A stretch of 64,000 bases of DNA from Coraliomargarita algicola (GCF_033878955.1 NZ_CP138858.1:2817001-2881000); one strand, 5' to 3'. Shown: positions 45,058 through 54,995, counted from the first letter of the stretch. Program-made: numbers and translations. Notes: generated by a model from the sequence alone, not told the origin.

Positions 45058-46353
45058 TCAGCTTTTTTCTGAATAAGGCGCTAGCCCACAGGGCAGCGTA
45101 AACGACATACGCGTCCCCTTCCCCAGCTGACTTTCAGCCCGCACCGTGCCGCCATGTAACTGCACGATATGCTTCACAATACTCAAGCCAAGGCCCGTGC
45201 CCCCAGTTTCACGTGAACGCCCCTTATCGACCCGATAGAAGCGCTCAAAAATATGTGGCAAATCCTTAGCTGGTATCCCGGGACCGTCGTCAACCACCGC
45301 ACAGCGCACCTGTTGACCATCCGCCTCAAGACACGCCTCAAGCTGGATACGGGTAAAGTCTGGCGCGTAGCGAAATACATTTTCGATAAAGTTATCCAAC
45401 ACCTGATGAATCCGATAACGATCAAAGGGCAAAGAGTGAATCCCTGCGTCTACCTGAACCTCGATCGCCTGCGTTTGCGGATCAATTCGAGAACGATAAT
45501 TTTCAGCAACTTCATCAAGCAAGCCGTGTAGCGGTTGATCAATCGGTTCGATTTGGTCTGGACGCGACTCCAAACGCGAAATGGTAAGCAGGTCCTCTAC
45601 TAAGACATGCAAGCGCTCTGCGTTATTTAAAATCTTGGTAGTAAAGCGCAACCGCGCCTTCGGCTGAATGCTGGCCTCATCATCAATCAAAGTCTCTGCA
45701 AAACCTTTAATAATCGTCAACGGCGTGCGCAACTCATGCGATACATTCGCCACAAACTCCCGCCGCATGACCTCAAGTGCTTTTAGTTTGGTAATATCAT
45801 GCAAGACCAGAAGTGTCGACTGCGAGTCTTCTGCCCCCAAACCAGTGACTTTCGCACACGAGGCCTCAAACCAGAGCGTTTCACTCCCCTGCTCAATATG
45901 AATTTGCGTAGGCTCCGTCCGCTCCACCTTGGCGGCCACATCCAACAATTCCAACAAAGTCAAAGAGCGTAAAACTCCCTCCAAGCGTAAGCCCTGAATC
46001 GATTCTCCCCGGCGGAAAAGTTTTTCGGCCGAGCGATTCGCATACTCCACCACCCGATCTTCATCGAATACAATCACCACTTCCTGCACCGCCCCCAGCA
46101 TCGCCTCAACCTGACTGGAGTAGCCGCTCTTCTGCGCAGAAGCATCGTTGTGCGAATCGATTAGCTCATTTAAAGACTCGACCAAGCCCAACGCCCCCAT
46201 TCGCTTCAATGCATCCGTAGAATCCTCCGACAACAGCCGCCGCCGCGTGCGCACAGCCCCCTCCATTCCTTTCAATAAACGCCGCAAACGCAACACTCGG
46301 AAAAATAAAACCAGTGTCGTAAACAGCAATACAATCGTAAAGAACCAGAGCAT
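45058..46353 (-). CDS. phoR: PhoR-like sensor histidine kinase
   Basis: 431 residues. One N-terminal membrane helix (MLWFFTIVLLFTTLVLFF) is followed by a PAS domain (about 83-195, MLGAVQEVVIVFDEDRVVEYAN). HisKA has H206 in FVANVSHELRTPL, then come the HATPase N-box ENVFRYAP and G-boxes DDGPGIP and GTGLGLSIVKHIV. It pairs with the OmpR-type regulator just upstream, in the order phoB-phoR. Phosphate sensing is the usual role of this architecture, but no pst/phoU genes are near, so it is an inference. Confidence 0.85.
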   Translation of the reverse strand: MLWFFTIVLLFTTLVLFFRVLRLRRLLKGMEGAVRTRRRLLSEDSTDALKRMGALGLVESLNELIDSHNDASAQKSGYSSQVEAMLGAVQEVVIVFDEDRVVEYANRSAEKLFRRGESIQGLRLEGVLRSLTLLELLDVAAKVERTEPTQIHIEQGSETLWFEASCAKVTGLGAEDSQSTLLVLHDITKLKALEVMRREFVANVSHELRTPLTIIKGFAETLIDDEASIQPKARLRFTTKILNNAERLHVLVEDLLTISRLESRPDQIEPIDQPLHGLLDEVAENYRSRIDPQTQAIEVQVDAGIHSLPFDRYRIHQVLDNFIENVFRYAPDFTRIQLEACLEADGQQVRCAVVDDGPGIPAKDLPHIFERFYRVDKGRSRETGGTGLGLSIVKHIVQLHGGTVRAESQLGKGTRMSFTLPCGLAPYSEKS

Positions 46354-46442
46354 GATAAAAGAAAGGATAAGAACTAAGTAGCAAGGATATGCCTAATCAC
46401 AAGCAACTAAGTCCTCGCGTCCAATCAAGCTCACACAGCTCA

Positions 46443-47144
46443 CTACACATCCACCGCACGATAGCCGACGCCACGCACTGTTTCTATCAAATGCGCATAC
46501 GCACCCAATTTCTCGCGCACACGACGCACATGAGTGTCCACAGTACGAGTTTCAATATCTGTGTCGTAGTGCCAGACATTAACCAACAGATGCTCACGTG
46601 ACTGCACACGCCCCTTGCGCTCCATCAACAATTTCAACAAGCGAAACTCAGTCGCCGTCAAAACCACAGGCACCCCATCCACTGTCAGTTCATGCAAATC
46701 CTCATCGATCACGACACCAGCAATCTCGATCCGCGACTGCCCACTAGACTCCACCGGCGCGCCCATGCGATTCAGCATATTACTAATACGCAACAACAAC
46801 TCCTTTGCATTGAAAGGCTTAGACAAATAATCATCCGCACCAGTCTCTAGCCCCTTCACACGATCCTCCGCTTCGCCACGAGCACTTAAAAAGATAATTG
46901 GTATATCCTTCATCGACGGATCCGAACGCGCAATACGACATAGCTGTAAGCCATTCAGCTCCGGCATCATAATGTCCAGAATCATAAGATCCGGCTCAAA
47001 ATCACGGACCTTGGCCACAAAAACAAGTGGATCATTCAAAACTTCCACGCGATAGCCCTCCTGCTCAAGTTTATACTCAAGCAACTCTGTGACGTCAGGC
47101 TCGTCGTCTAAAACTAAAATTCGGTGCACTTTCGGGGCGCTCAT
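46443..47144 (-). CDS. phoB: PhoB/OmpR-family response regulator
   Basis: 233 residues. The receiver has D13-D14, phosphoacceptor D57 (PDLMILDIMMPEL), Thr/Ser in FLSARGE and Lys in YLSKPF. The winged-helix output domain (about 140-233) includes LTATEFRLLKLLMERKGRVQSREHLL and TRTVDTHVRRVREKLG. It lies 89 bases upstream of the kinase gene. Upstream, a 10-bp-spaced direct repeat (CCTATTAC, 47224-47241) could be a Pho-box-like site. Confidence 0.88.
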   Translation of the reverse strand: MSAPKVHRILVLDDEPDVTELLEYKLEQEGYRVEVLNDPLVFVAKVRDFEPDLMILDIMMPELNGLQLCRIARSDPSMKDIPIIFLSARGEAEDRVKGLETGADDYLSKPFNAKELLLRISNMLNRMGAPVESSGQSRIEIAGVVIDEDLHELTVDGVPVVLTATEFRLLKLLMERKGRVQSREHLLVNVWHYDTDIETRTVDTHVRRVREKLGAYAHLIETVRGVGYRAVDV

Positions 47145-47223
47145 TGGATTGTATGTAGGCTGACAGCCAGTGTGTTTATGCAGGTTTTTAAGAGAATCTC
47201 AAGTGTCTGTAACAAGGATCAAG

Positions 47224-47241
47224 ACCTATTACATCCTATTA
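47224..47241. promoter_or_regulatory. Tandem CCTATTAC direct repeat upstream of the phoB-like gene
   Basis: CCTATTACATCCTATTAC repeats an 8-mer at exactly 10 bp, one helical turn, as expected of a site bound by a tandem OmpR/PhoB-type dimer. It lies 80-97 bases upstream of the regulator start. It does not match the enterobacterial Pho box. Confidence 0.35.
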
Positions 47242-47350
47242 CGGGTCAACGCTTAAAGCTATTTCCAAGCGCCCAAGAATCGTTTTTAACCTACACGAAA
47301 CACGACCGTATCACAACCGTAACATTTGCAGCAAAAGGCCACTAGCTCGA

Positions 47351-49327
47351 TCACTTCACCCCACGTGCCTCTAAATGCACCATTAAAATGCTAATATCGG
47401 CCGGATTCACCCCACTGATACGACTGGCCTGCCCCAAAGTAAGCGGCGCAATCGCAATCAATTTTTGAGCACTCTCACTGCGCAAGCCCTTGACCTCCGT
47501 AAAATCAAAACCTTCCGGCAGCTTAATCTTATCGATGTGCTTCATCTTTTCAATCTGCTTCTGCTCCCGCTCCAAATAGCCCTTGAATACGACGCGATAG
47601 TGCACCTCATCGCGCACCTCCTTGGATTCCCCACGCAAGGCCTCCGGAAAGTCCTGCTGTGAGTGCGAACGACGCAAATGCAATGCATAGGTATCCCCCG
47701 CACGACGTTCCACCTCTAAGCGCTCGGTCCACTCGGTAACCTTGGACGCCTTGGCCTTCATACGAGCTAAGCGCGCTTCTCCGACCAACTTCAAACGATC
47801 CACCGAATCCAACAAGCGCAGCTCCGCACTAGGATGATTAAATAGCAAACGATGCTCCGCACGGCTGGAGAACATACGATACGGCTCCTTGGTCCCTTTA
47901 GTGACTAAGTCGTCAATCAAAACGCCCAGGTAGGCCTCGTGCCGCTTCAACACCAGCGGCTCCTCACCGCGAATCTTCTGCACAGCATTCACGCCCGCAA
48001 TTAAGCCCTGCCCCGCAGCCTCCTCATAGCCTGAAGTGCCATTGATTTGGCCCGCAAAGAACAAGTTTTCCACTTTTTTAGACTCTAGAGACGGATACAA
48101 CTGCGTCGGTGGCGCGAAATCATATTCTACCGCATAGGCGGGGCGCAGCATGTGCACATTCTCAAGCCCATCAATACTGCGCAACATATCCAGCTGCACC
48201 TCAAAGGGCAAACTCGTCGAAAGCCCATTGATATACCACTCGTTGGTATTACGCCCTTCCGGCTCCAGAAACAACATGTGCCGCTCCTTATCTGCAAAGC
48301 GCACAAACTTATCCTCAATACTAGGACAATAACGCGGCCCCGTGCCTTCAATTTGCCCCGAATACATTGGAGACATATGCAAATTATCCGTCACCACCTG
48401 CCGCGTCTCCGGCCCGGTATAGGTCATCCAACACGAAACCTGATCCTTACCAGGCAACCAACCCAACTTGCGCTGGCCCGGATGTTCCACGTGGAACAAT
48501 GCATGGTCCGAATTCACTGCCCCCGAAGCCGAATGTTCCACGTGGAACATTCCTGGTTCCGCTCCGCCCGACGCATCAGATTGTTCCACGTGGAACACAT
48601 TCTCGATTCCACGCGTGTCATAGAACGCAAACAGCGTGGGCTCGGGATCGCCCTTCTGCTCTTCCAACTGACTAAAATCGATACTACTTCCCAAAATGCG
48701 CGCGGGCGTGCCAGTCTTAAGCCGCTCCAACTCAATACCTGCTTCCAAAAACGAACCCGACAAGCCCTCAGCCGAGAAGTCTCCCATGCGCCCCCCCTTA
48801 TTGGTATTCTTCCCAACATGCATCAAGCCGCGTAAAAAGGTGCCAGTGGTCACAATCACGGTCTTGGCATAAAAATCGACTTCCAAGTTTGTTCGCACCC
48901 CCACGACTTTATCGCCCTCAAAGATGAGTCCTTGCACCATGGCCTGAAAAAGATCCAGGTTCGACTGCAACTCCAGCACGTGCTTCATACGATACTGATA
49001 CGCCTTCTTGTCGCACTGCGCGCGTGGCGCTTGTACAGCGGGCCCCTTGGATGCATTCAATAAACGGAATTGAATCGCGGTGGTATCCGTATTCACTGCC
49101 ATCTCGCCACCGAGGGCATCAATCTCACGCACCATGTGTCCTTTTGCCTGACCACCAATGGCAGGATTGCAGCTCATCTGAGCGATCGTATCCAGGTTCC
49201 CCGTCAGCATCAGCGTGTCCGCGCCTAAACGCGCAGCCGCCAGCGCGGCTTCACAACCTGCATGTCCCGCACCACACACGATAACATCGTAGGGCTGGTG
49301 CTTACCAAATTTTAATCCCGAACTCAT
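47351..49327 (-). CDS. mnmG: tRNA uridine-34 carboxymethylaminomethyl modification enzyme MnmG (GidA)
   Basis: 658 residues. The FAD motif VIVCGAGHAGCEAALAAARLG is followed by PAIGGQAKGHMVREIDALGGEM, TGTFLRGLMHVG, GPRYCPSIEDK and, further on, SSRAEHRLL. It works with MnmE on U34 of tRNAs. Residues about 240-285 are an insertion absent from the textbook family: three FHVE(H/Q) units encoded by three palindromes matching the parS class (48483-48597). The ATG at 49327 overlaps the mnmE stop (ATGA); an upstream TTG is less likely. Confidence 0.95.
   Translation of the reverse strand: MSSGLKFGKHQPYDVIVCGAGHAGCEAALAAARLGADTLMLTGNLDTIAQMSCNPAIGGQAKGHMVREIDALGGEMAVNTDTTAIQFRLLNASKGPAVQAPRAQCDKKAYQYRMKHVLELQSNLDLFQAMVQGLIFEGDKVVGVRTNLEVDFYAKTVIVTTGTFLRGLMHVGKNTNKGGRMGDFSAEGLSGSFLEAGIELERLKTGTPARILGSSIDFSQLEEQKGDPEPTLFAFYDTRGIENVFHVEQSDASGGAEPGMFHVEHSASGAVNSDHALFHVEHPGQRKLGWLPGKDQVSCWMTYTGPETRQVVTDNLHMSPMYSGQIEGTGPRYCPSIEDKFVRFADKERHMLFLEPEGRNTNEWYINGLSTSLPFEVQLDMLRSIDGLENVHMLRPAYAVEYDFAPPTQLYPSLESKKVENLFFAGQINGTSGYEEAAGQGLIAGVNAVQKIRGEEPLVLKRHEAYLGVLIDDLVTKGTKEPYRMFSSRAEHRLLFNHPSAELRLLDSVDRLKLVGEARLARMKAKASKVTEWTERLEVERRAGDTYALHLRRSHSQQDFPEALRGESKEVRDEVHYRVVFKGYLEREQKQIEKMKHIDKIKLPEGFDFTEVKGLRSESAQKLIAIAPLTLGQASRISGVNPADISILMVHLEARGVK
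48483..48597. promoter_or_regulatory. Three parS-like palindromes inside mnmG
   Basis: TGTTCCACGTGGAACA occurs exactly at 48483-48498, 48534-48549 and 48582-48597. The starts are 51 and 48 bp apart, both multiples of 3. Each is a perfect 16-bp palindrome identical, or within one base, to the ParB-binding parS consensus known in other phyla (TGTTNCACGTGAAACA; the pseudomonad form has GTTCCACGTGGAAC). All are read in the same frame as FHVEH or FHVEQ. Confidence 0.85.
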
Positions 49328-50681
49328 TTTCCAATACAAAACTGTTTAAACAAACTGTCGAGCATTCGCTCATTATCCACGCGCCCCACAACCTGACCAA
49401 TCGATTCCACCGCGTCACGCAAATCCGCTGCAATCAGCTCCGAAAGTTCCCCATCCCGCAACTTAGCAGAAGCCAACTCTAAAGCCTCGACGGCTTCTCC
49501 CAGCGACATGGCATGACGCGCATTCACCACCACACCATCGCTCTGGGGCTGCGTCAAACTGGCATCGATTGACTGTTGCCATACTTCACGCAGCTCAGCG
49601 ATGCCTTTGCGCTCCAGCAAAGAATACGCACATGCTGCAAGGCAGGCAAGAAATCGGAGCGCTCCGCGGCCCCCGGCAAATCGATCTTATTTTCAATAAC
49701 CAGAGTATTCGCCGGAGTCATCCGCTGCAATAAAGCATCAGGCAGAGTAGGGCAGGGTGCAGTGACATCCAAGACCAGCAAAAAGAAATCTGCAGTTTCC
49801 GCCTGCTCAATGGTGTGATCGATGCCAAGTTGCTCAATCGCGTCGCCCGCTTCATGCAAACCAGCAGTATCCAGAATTTCAATACGCCAGGGACCGACCA
49901 TCATGAATGCTGAAATGTAGTCGCGCGTAGGACCGGGAATATCACTCACAATCGAACGGTCTGCCCCCGTCAAAGCATTGATTAAACTGCTCTTCCCGAC
50001 ATTGGGTTCACCAATGATCAAAGTCTTAATGCCTTCGTGAAGTAGGGCGGAGTAGCGCTGAGTCTCAATTAAATCACGAATCTCTTCTATCAATTGACGC
50101 AATTCAGATGCAGGGCCCGCCTGATCTTCACCGGGCAGGTCTTCTTCAGGAAAATCAATATAGGCCTCCAAATGCGCCATTACACTCAATAAACGCTCAG
50201 TCAATTCACTCATTTTGCGCCCCACAGAGCCGTGCAACTGACGCTGAGCCACCTCAAGACTGCGATCGGAACGCGCACGAATTAAATCAGAAACGGCTTC
50301 CGCCTGACTTAGATCCATACGCCCATTCATAAAGGCGGTGCGGGTAAATTCACCCGGCTCTGCAGGGCGACACCCGCGCGCCATCAAATCCGTCAAAATC
50401 TTCTGCACGATCAAGGGATTCCCGTGCGGCGCGATCTCCAACATCGCCTCGCCAGTAAATGACTGCCCCTCGGCGAAAAAGGTAAAGACACATTCGTCGA
50501 TCTGCACTCCTTGTAGATCGATGTAATTGGCGAAGTGCGCAAAGCGCTTTTTCAAAGGCTTAACACGCTGCGTAATCGCAAGCGCGAGTTCCGCACACGC
50601 GGGACCGCTCAAACGAATCAAGGCAATCGCAGATTCACCCGCAGGCGAGGAGAGGGCGACAATAGTATCATTGGCAGGCAT
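49324..50681 (-). pseudogene. mnmE: tRNA modification GTPase MnmE, frameshifted near the C-terminus
   Basis: The frame from the ATG at 50681 (MPANDTIVALSSPAGESAIAL) covers the tetrahydrofolate-binding N-domain, the helical part and the G domain (GEPNVGKSSLINALTG, DTAGLHEAG, ENKID). Near 49620 it slips out of frame. The proper C-terminus, with LLERKGIAELREVW and the family-specific final CIGK, continues in another frame to 49324. One extra base at about 49618-49626 restores RISLLERKGIAEL. The final Cys of CIGK takes part in catalysis. Either a sequencing error or a real lesion. The stop overlaps the mnmG start. Confidence 0.9.
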
Positions 50682-50743
50682 AATACCCGCTAAATTCACT
50701 GAATCCGCCGCTGGGTCAAGAGTGAGTATGCGTCAGCTCAACC

Positions 50744-50763
50744 GTAGGGGCGCGACTTGTCAC
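50744..50763 (+). repeat. REP-like repeat, truncated single arm
   Basis: GTAGGGGCGCGACTTGTCAC matches the start of the 17621 element (a left arm in the form seen in its right arm). The rest is lost. It lies between mnmE and the PIG-L gene, about 13 bases before the stop of the latter. Confidence 0.55.
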
Positions 50764-50776
50764 AATGCGCAAACAA

Positions 50777-51607
50777 CTACAGCAGTTCTCTGACAGATTC
50801 CCGAAAGCGATCCAACTTGGCATCCACAAACTTTCGAATTGTAGGCGCATCTTCCTCAATCAATGGAGTCAGATCCATCGCAAACCACAGTTGATCGACC
50901 GTATCCACTGAGTGAGAATCATAAAAAGTCGCATTCGCGCGGCGACGCCCCAGCACGGCTTGGCCATAATCCTTGCCGCCCGCGATCTGTGATTCGAAAC
51001 AGGCATTCAATTTTTTGGCTAATTCAGGGTGACCACTTACATCCAGCGCCACCTTGTCTTCAGGCGACAACCAGTCTAAATCACGCCAAACTTCGCAGCC
51101 ATAAACCTTCTTAGGACGCGAGTAGGGAGGCACACGCTGTAGCGCTGCCATCACCGCATGAAACACGGCCACATGGCTCGCATGCTGATCCGCAGGATTG
51201 TGCGTATACAAAACCTCCGGTTGTGTCATGAGTAAATAGCGTTCCAACTGATCTACCAATTCCTCGCGTCCTTCAGGATCTTTAACTTGCGCACTGGAAA
51301 AGCCGAGCTGCGCCATAAAACTATACTGGCCCAACTCTGCCGCGCGACGTTGCTCTTGCAGGCGAATCTGCTGCATCTCCGCATCAGTTTTATCCGCAAA
51401 AGCTCCAGCACGGGCACTCCCCGCACCATCAGTACAAGTGATGCCACTAAACCACGCACCTGCTTGCTCGTAACAGGTAGAAATACCATGAAAAGCCATA
51501 AACTCTAGGTCGTCCTGATGCGCTCCGATTCCAAGATGCGAAGTGCGCGCCTGCGCCTCAGGTGCACACACATTGCCAGGTATAAAGAGGTCTGTTTGCT
51601 GTGACAT
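50777..51607 (-). CDS. PIG-L/LmbE-family deacetylase
   Basis: 276 residues. The zinc motif AHQDDLEF is at residues about 29-36 (AHxDD), and a second histidine cluster DQHASHVAVFHAV lies near 140-152. The family removes acetyl groups from N-acetyl sugars such as GlcNAc derivatives. No glycan or thiol (BshB/MshB) pathway genes are adjacent, so the substrate is open. Divergent from rapA, 89 bases apart. Confidence 0.85.
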   Translation of the reverse strand: MSQQTDLFIPGNVCAPEAQARTSHLGIGAHQDDLEFMAFHGISTCYEQAGAWFSGITCTDGAGSARAGAFADKTDAEMQQIRLQEQRRAAELGQYSFMAQLGFSSAQVKDPEGREELVDQLERYLLMTQPEVLYTHNPADQHASHVAVFHAVMAALQRVPPYSRPKKVYGCEVWRDLDWLSPEDKVALDVSGHPELAKKLNACFESQIAGGKDYGQAVLGRRRANATFYDSHSVDTVDQLWFAMDLTPLIEEDAPTIRKFVDAKLDRFRESVRELL

Positions 51608-51696
51608 AAGATTCTATTTCTGCAACCCAGCCCATACAGGTGCAAGCCAAGCTTGCTAAACTTGACATTAAACAGAGCGACACTGAGCATCCCGCG

Positions 51697-54540
51697 ATGG
51701 CAAATTTTACGATTGGACAACGCTGGATCAGCGAAACAGAACCAGAGCTCGGGCTCGGCATTTTAGAAGAGGCCGATCGGCGCCAAGTGCGCATCGTTTT
51801 TTCAGCGGCCAATGAGGCGCGCATCTACGCAACGGCCAATGCCCCCATCAAGCGAGTAGAATTCCACGTGGGCGACAGCATCCATTCACAACAAGGCCAG
51901 ACCATCGTCATAGAGGAAGTCAAAGAAGAAGCGGGAATCCTGACCTATATTGGCGGGGGCGTCGAAGTGCCTGAAATGGAGCTGGCCGACAGTATTAGCT
52001 TCAGCAAGCCTGAAGATCGCTTAATCGGGGGACAAATCGATCAATCCGCTGCGTTTAAACTGCGCTACGAAGCCATTACACGCCTCGCTCATGCCAGACA
52101 ATCGGATGTAGCTGGCTTTGTCGGAGGCCGCATCGACCTAATCCCGCACCAGCTCTATATCGCATCCGAAGTGGCCAATCGCTACATGCCACGCGTCCTC
52201 CTTGCCGATGAAGTTGGCTTGGGTAAAACAATTGAAGCCTGCCTGATCCTACACCGCTTACACCTGACTGGCCGCGCAGAACGCATCCTGATCGTACTCC
52301 CTGAATCGCTGGTGCACCAGTGGTTCATCGAATTACTGCGCCGTTTTAATCTCTGGTTCACACTCATCGACACAGAACATTGCGAAGCTGTAACCGCGGT
52401 GGACCCAGATACGAACCCTTTTAACGAAAAGCAACTGGTCATATGTAGTATCAAGACTCTGACCGAACAGTCGCGCTGGCGAGAATGTGCACTCAACGCT
52501 CGCTGGGATATGCTAGTAGTCGACGAAGCACACCACTTGGAATGGACTCCAGAATTCGTCAGCCCTGAATATAAACTCGTCGAGAGCCTGACCCAAAAGA
52601 GCCACGGACTACTACTGCTGACCGCCACTCCGGAGCAACTTGGCGCCGAGGGGCACTTCGCGCGCTTACGCCTGCTCGACCCAGAGCGTTACCCTGATTT
52701 GGACAAATTTCGCAAAGAGCAAGCCGGCTACTCAAAGGTGGCCGCAGTTGCCAATAAGATCGTAGGCCGCGAACAATTAAACGATGAAGATATCAAATAT
52801 CTACGCGAGGCTTTCGCTGAACGCAGCGACGACGAATTCCAGCAGCATCTACAAAAGCCACAAGCACTGCTGCAAGAATTAGTGGACCGCCACGGAACAG
52901 GACGCGTCATCTTCCGAAATTCACGCGACACCTTAACTGGATTTCCAGAGCGCAAGGGCTCCCCTTGCCAACTCAAGCCACGAGCTAAACTAGCCAAAGC
53001 CGAACTGGAGCAGCGACTCTTGCGCGAATTCGACCTGGAAGCTACCGGTTCTAGCACCCCAGAACCTTATGACTTCCGACATGGCCCTCGTATCCTATGG
53101 CTGTCCAAACTTCTCAAAGAACTCAGCGACAATGAAAAAGTGCTGCTCATCTGCCGCACTCGTGAAAAAGTCCAAGCCATCTACGATGCACTATTGGAAG
53201 AAGTTAATGTCAAAGCGGCACTCTTCCACGAAGAACTCACACTGGTACAACGTGACCGCAATGCTGCATGGTTTGCTGAATCCGACGGCGCAAAAATACT
53301 ACTCTGCTCTGAAATTGGCAGCGAAGGCCGCAACTTCCAATTTGCCAATCACTTGGTGCTGTTCGATCTCCCCCTCAATCCAGAACTACTGGAGCAACGA
53401 ATCGGTCGACTGGACCGAATAGGGCAGACCAAGACCATCCAAATCCACATGCCTTACCTCAAGCATAGTTGGACGGAACTACTCATGCGCTGGCACCACG
53501 AAGGCTTAAATGGAGTCGAACACTCACTCAAAGGTGGCTATGCCTATATCAATAAATTCGGCGAGTCGATACGCTCACTTGGCCCACGCTATCATATCGC
53601 CGACGCTGCGACACTGAAAGAAGCCGATCAACTCATCAAAGAAAGCGCAAGCTTTCGAGAAGACTTGGAACGGAAACTCAGTCAAGGACAAGACAGGCTG
53701 ATCGCACTCAACTCTTTCCGCGAAGAAGCCTCGGCCGAACTGGTGAGTCACATCCGCACGCTGGATGCGGATCGCACCTTAGACCAATTCATGAACCGAA
53801 TATTCGACCATTTCGGCGTCAACGTAGAGGACATCGATGCACGCACCTTCCGCCTAGAGCCTGGACAACTCTTTACCGATTCTTTCCCAGAACTACCAGA
53901 GGAAGGCATCACAGTCACCTGCGAGCGCACCAAAGCCCTCGGCCGGGAAGACATCGCCTTCTTAACTTGGGACCATCCAATGGTCCGCGGTGCCATCGAC
54001 CTCACTCTCAGCTCAGAGAAGGGCAATAGCTCAATAGTCGTCTGGTCAGAGCCGGGCATCAAAGCCCCAGCGATCCTAATTGAAGCCATCTATGTACTGG
54101 AAAGCGTAGCCCCGCCACGCCTACACGTAGACCGCTTTCTGCCCCCCACACCTGTAAGGGTGTTAATCGATCTAAGCGGCAAGGATTGTAGCGAGGAATA
54201 CAGTCACGATTACATTAATAAATACTGCAACGACGAAGAGGCCTTCCGCCTGAAACAAGATCCAACACTACTCCAAGCACTGGTCCCACAGATGCTGCGT
54301 GCTGCCAAAGAACATGCCCGCACACAAAAATCCGAGCTATTACAAGCTGCCATGCACCAAGCTCACGAACGTCTCGATGGTGAAGCAACACGCCTGAAAG
54401 AGCTACGCAAGGTCAACCCCAACGTTCGTGAAGAAGAAATAAGAATCGCAGAAAATGTGATTACCGACGTCACTAAACACATCGCCAAAGCACACCTACG
54501 CCTCGATGCCGTGCGCCTGATTCTAGGCGAGCCCGGCTAA
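51697..54540 (+). CDS. rapA: RNA polymerase-associated protein RapA
   Basis: A 947-residue SWI2/SNF2 ATPase. It has N-terminal Tudor-like domains (MANFTIGQRWISETEPELGLG). The helicase core follows: LLADEVGLGKTIEACLIL (Walker A), VVDEAHHLEW (DEAH), and motif VI QRIGRLDRIGQ. The RapA-specific spacer and C-terminal domain follow. It recycles stalled RNA polymerase. The ATG at 51697 fits the conserved start; an upstream start would add 19 residues. Confidence 0.95.
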   Translation: MANFTIGQRWISETEPELGLGILEEADRRQVRIVFSAANEARIYATANAPIKRVEFHVGDSIHSQQGQTIVIEEVKEEAGILTYIGGGVEVPEMELADSISFSKPEDRLIGGQIDQSAAFKLRYEAITRLAHARQSDVAGFVGGRIDLIPHQLYIASEVANRYMPRVLLADEVGLGKTIEACLILHRLHLTGRAERILIVLPESLVHQWFIELLRRFNLWFTLIDTEHCEAVTAVDPDTNPFNEKQLVICSIKTLTEQSRWRECALNARWDMLVVDEAHHLEWTPEFVSPEYKLVESLTQKSHGLLLLTATPEQLGAEGHFARLRLLDPERYPDLDKFRKEQAGYSKVAAVANKIVGREQLNDEDIKYLREAFAERSDDEFQQHLQKPQALLQELVDRHGTGRVIFRNSRDTLTGFPERKGSPCQLKPRAKLAKAELEQRLLREFDLEATGSSTPEPYDFRHGPRILWLSKLLKELSDNEKVLLICRTREKVQAIYDALLEEVNVKAALFHEELTLVQRDRNAAWFAESDGAKILLCSEIGSEGRNFQFANHLVLFDLPLNPELLEQRIGRLDRIGQTKTIQIHMPYLKHSWTELLMRWHHEGLNGVEHSLKGGYAYINKFGESIRSLGPRYHIADAATLKEADQLIKESASFREDLERKLSQGQDRLIALNSFREEASAELVSHIRTLDADRTLDQFMNRIFDHFGVNVEDIDARTFRLEPGQLFTDSFPELPEEGITVTCERTKALGREDIAFLTWDHPMVRGAIDLTLSSEKGNSSIVVWSEPGIKAPAILIEAIYVLESVAPPRLHVDRFLPPTPVRVLIDLSGKDCSEEYSHDYINKYCNDEEAFRLKQDPTLLQALVPQMLRAAKEHARTQKSELLQAAMHQAHERLDGEATRLKELRKVNPNVREEEIRIAENVITDVTKHIAKAHLRLDAVRLILGEPG

Positions 54541-54995
54541 AAACCTAGCGAAATCAAAGCACCTAATACACCCGCAGTTAAACCAAAGATCATGTGCCCC
54601 AGAAGGTGCAACACCCCCTCCTGCATGGTTGCTTTGCGATAATCTTCCAAAGGGTGCCGTTCACTCGCGTAGAACATCAGCGCATAGCTGGTGATGAGCC
54701 CATGAAAGAAACCAAAGCCAAGGCCTAAAAAGATCGCCTGCGGAAATACCAGCGCCCCCATACTCTGCATGATCACGAAATATATGATGCCAAAAACCAC
54801 GCCGGCACAGGCGTGTATTGCGGTACCCACCGCAGCAGCGTTCTCCAGTTTGCCGGTAAAGAAGCTCCCGAGCGCACGCACCATGTCCGCTCGTCGATCG
54901 AAGGAGCGCCCCACAGCACGCATAAATAAGTTCATAACAAAAGCGCCGATCAAACCACAGATCGCACCGAGAATGAGGGCAGTTAGAATATCCAT
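54537..54995 (-). CDS. Four-helix membrane protein of unknown function
   Basis: 152 residues with four hydrophobic segments (LTALILGAICGLIGAFVMNLF, AIHACAGVVFGIIYFVIM, AIFLGLGFGFFHGLITSYALMFY and LLGHMIFGLTAGVLGALIS). Histidines sit in or beside helices 2, 3 and 4. It is reminiscent of small inner-membrane proteins linked to metal or heme handling, but no family is firm. Convergent with rapA, overlapping its stop by 4 bases. Confidence 0.6.
   Translation of the reverse strand: MDILTALILGAICGLIGAFVMNLFMRAVGRSFDRRADMVRALGSFFTGKLENAAAVGTAIHACAGVVFGIIYFVIMQSMGALVFPQAIFLGLGFGFFHGLITSYALMFYASERHPLEDYRKATMQEGVLHLLGHMIFGLTAGVLGALISLGF

Noticed and set aside
47145..47350. Pho box upstream of the phoB-like gene
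   Set aside because: No tandem CTGTCAT-like heptamers are present. Only the CCTATTAC direct repeat was kept, at low confidence.
51859..51874. TTCCACGTGG core inside rapA, like half of the parS-like 16-mer
   Set aside because: Only about 11 of 16 positions match and the outer bases on both sides differ; expected by chance.
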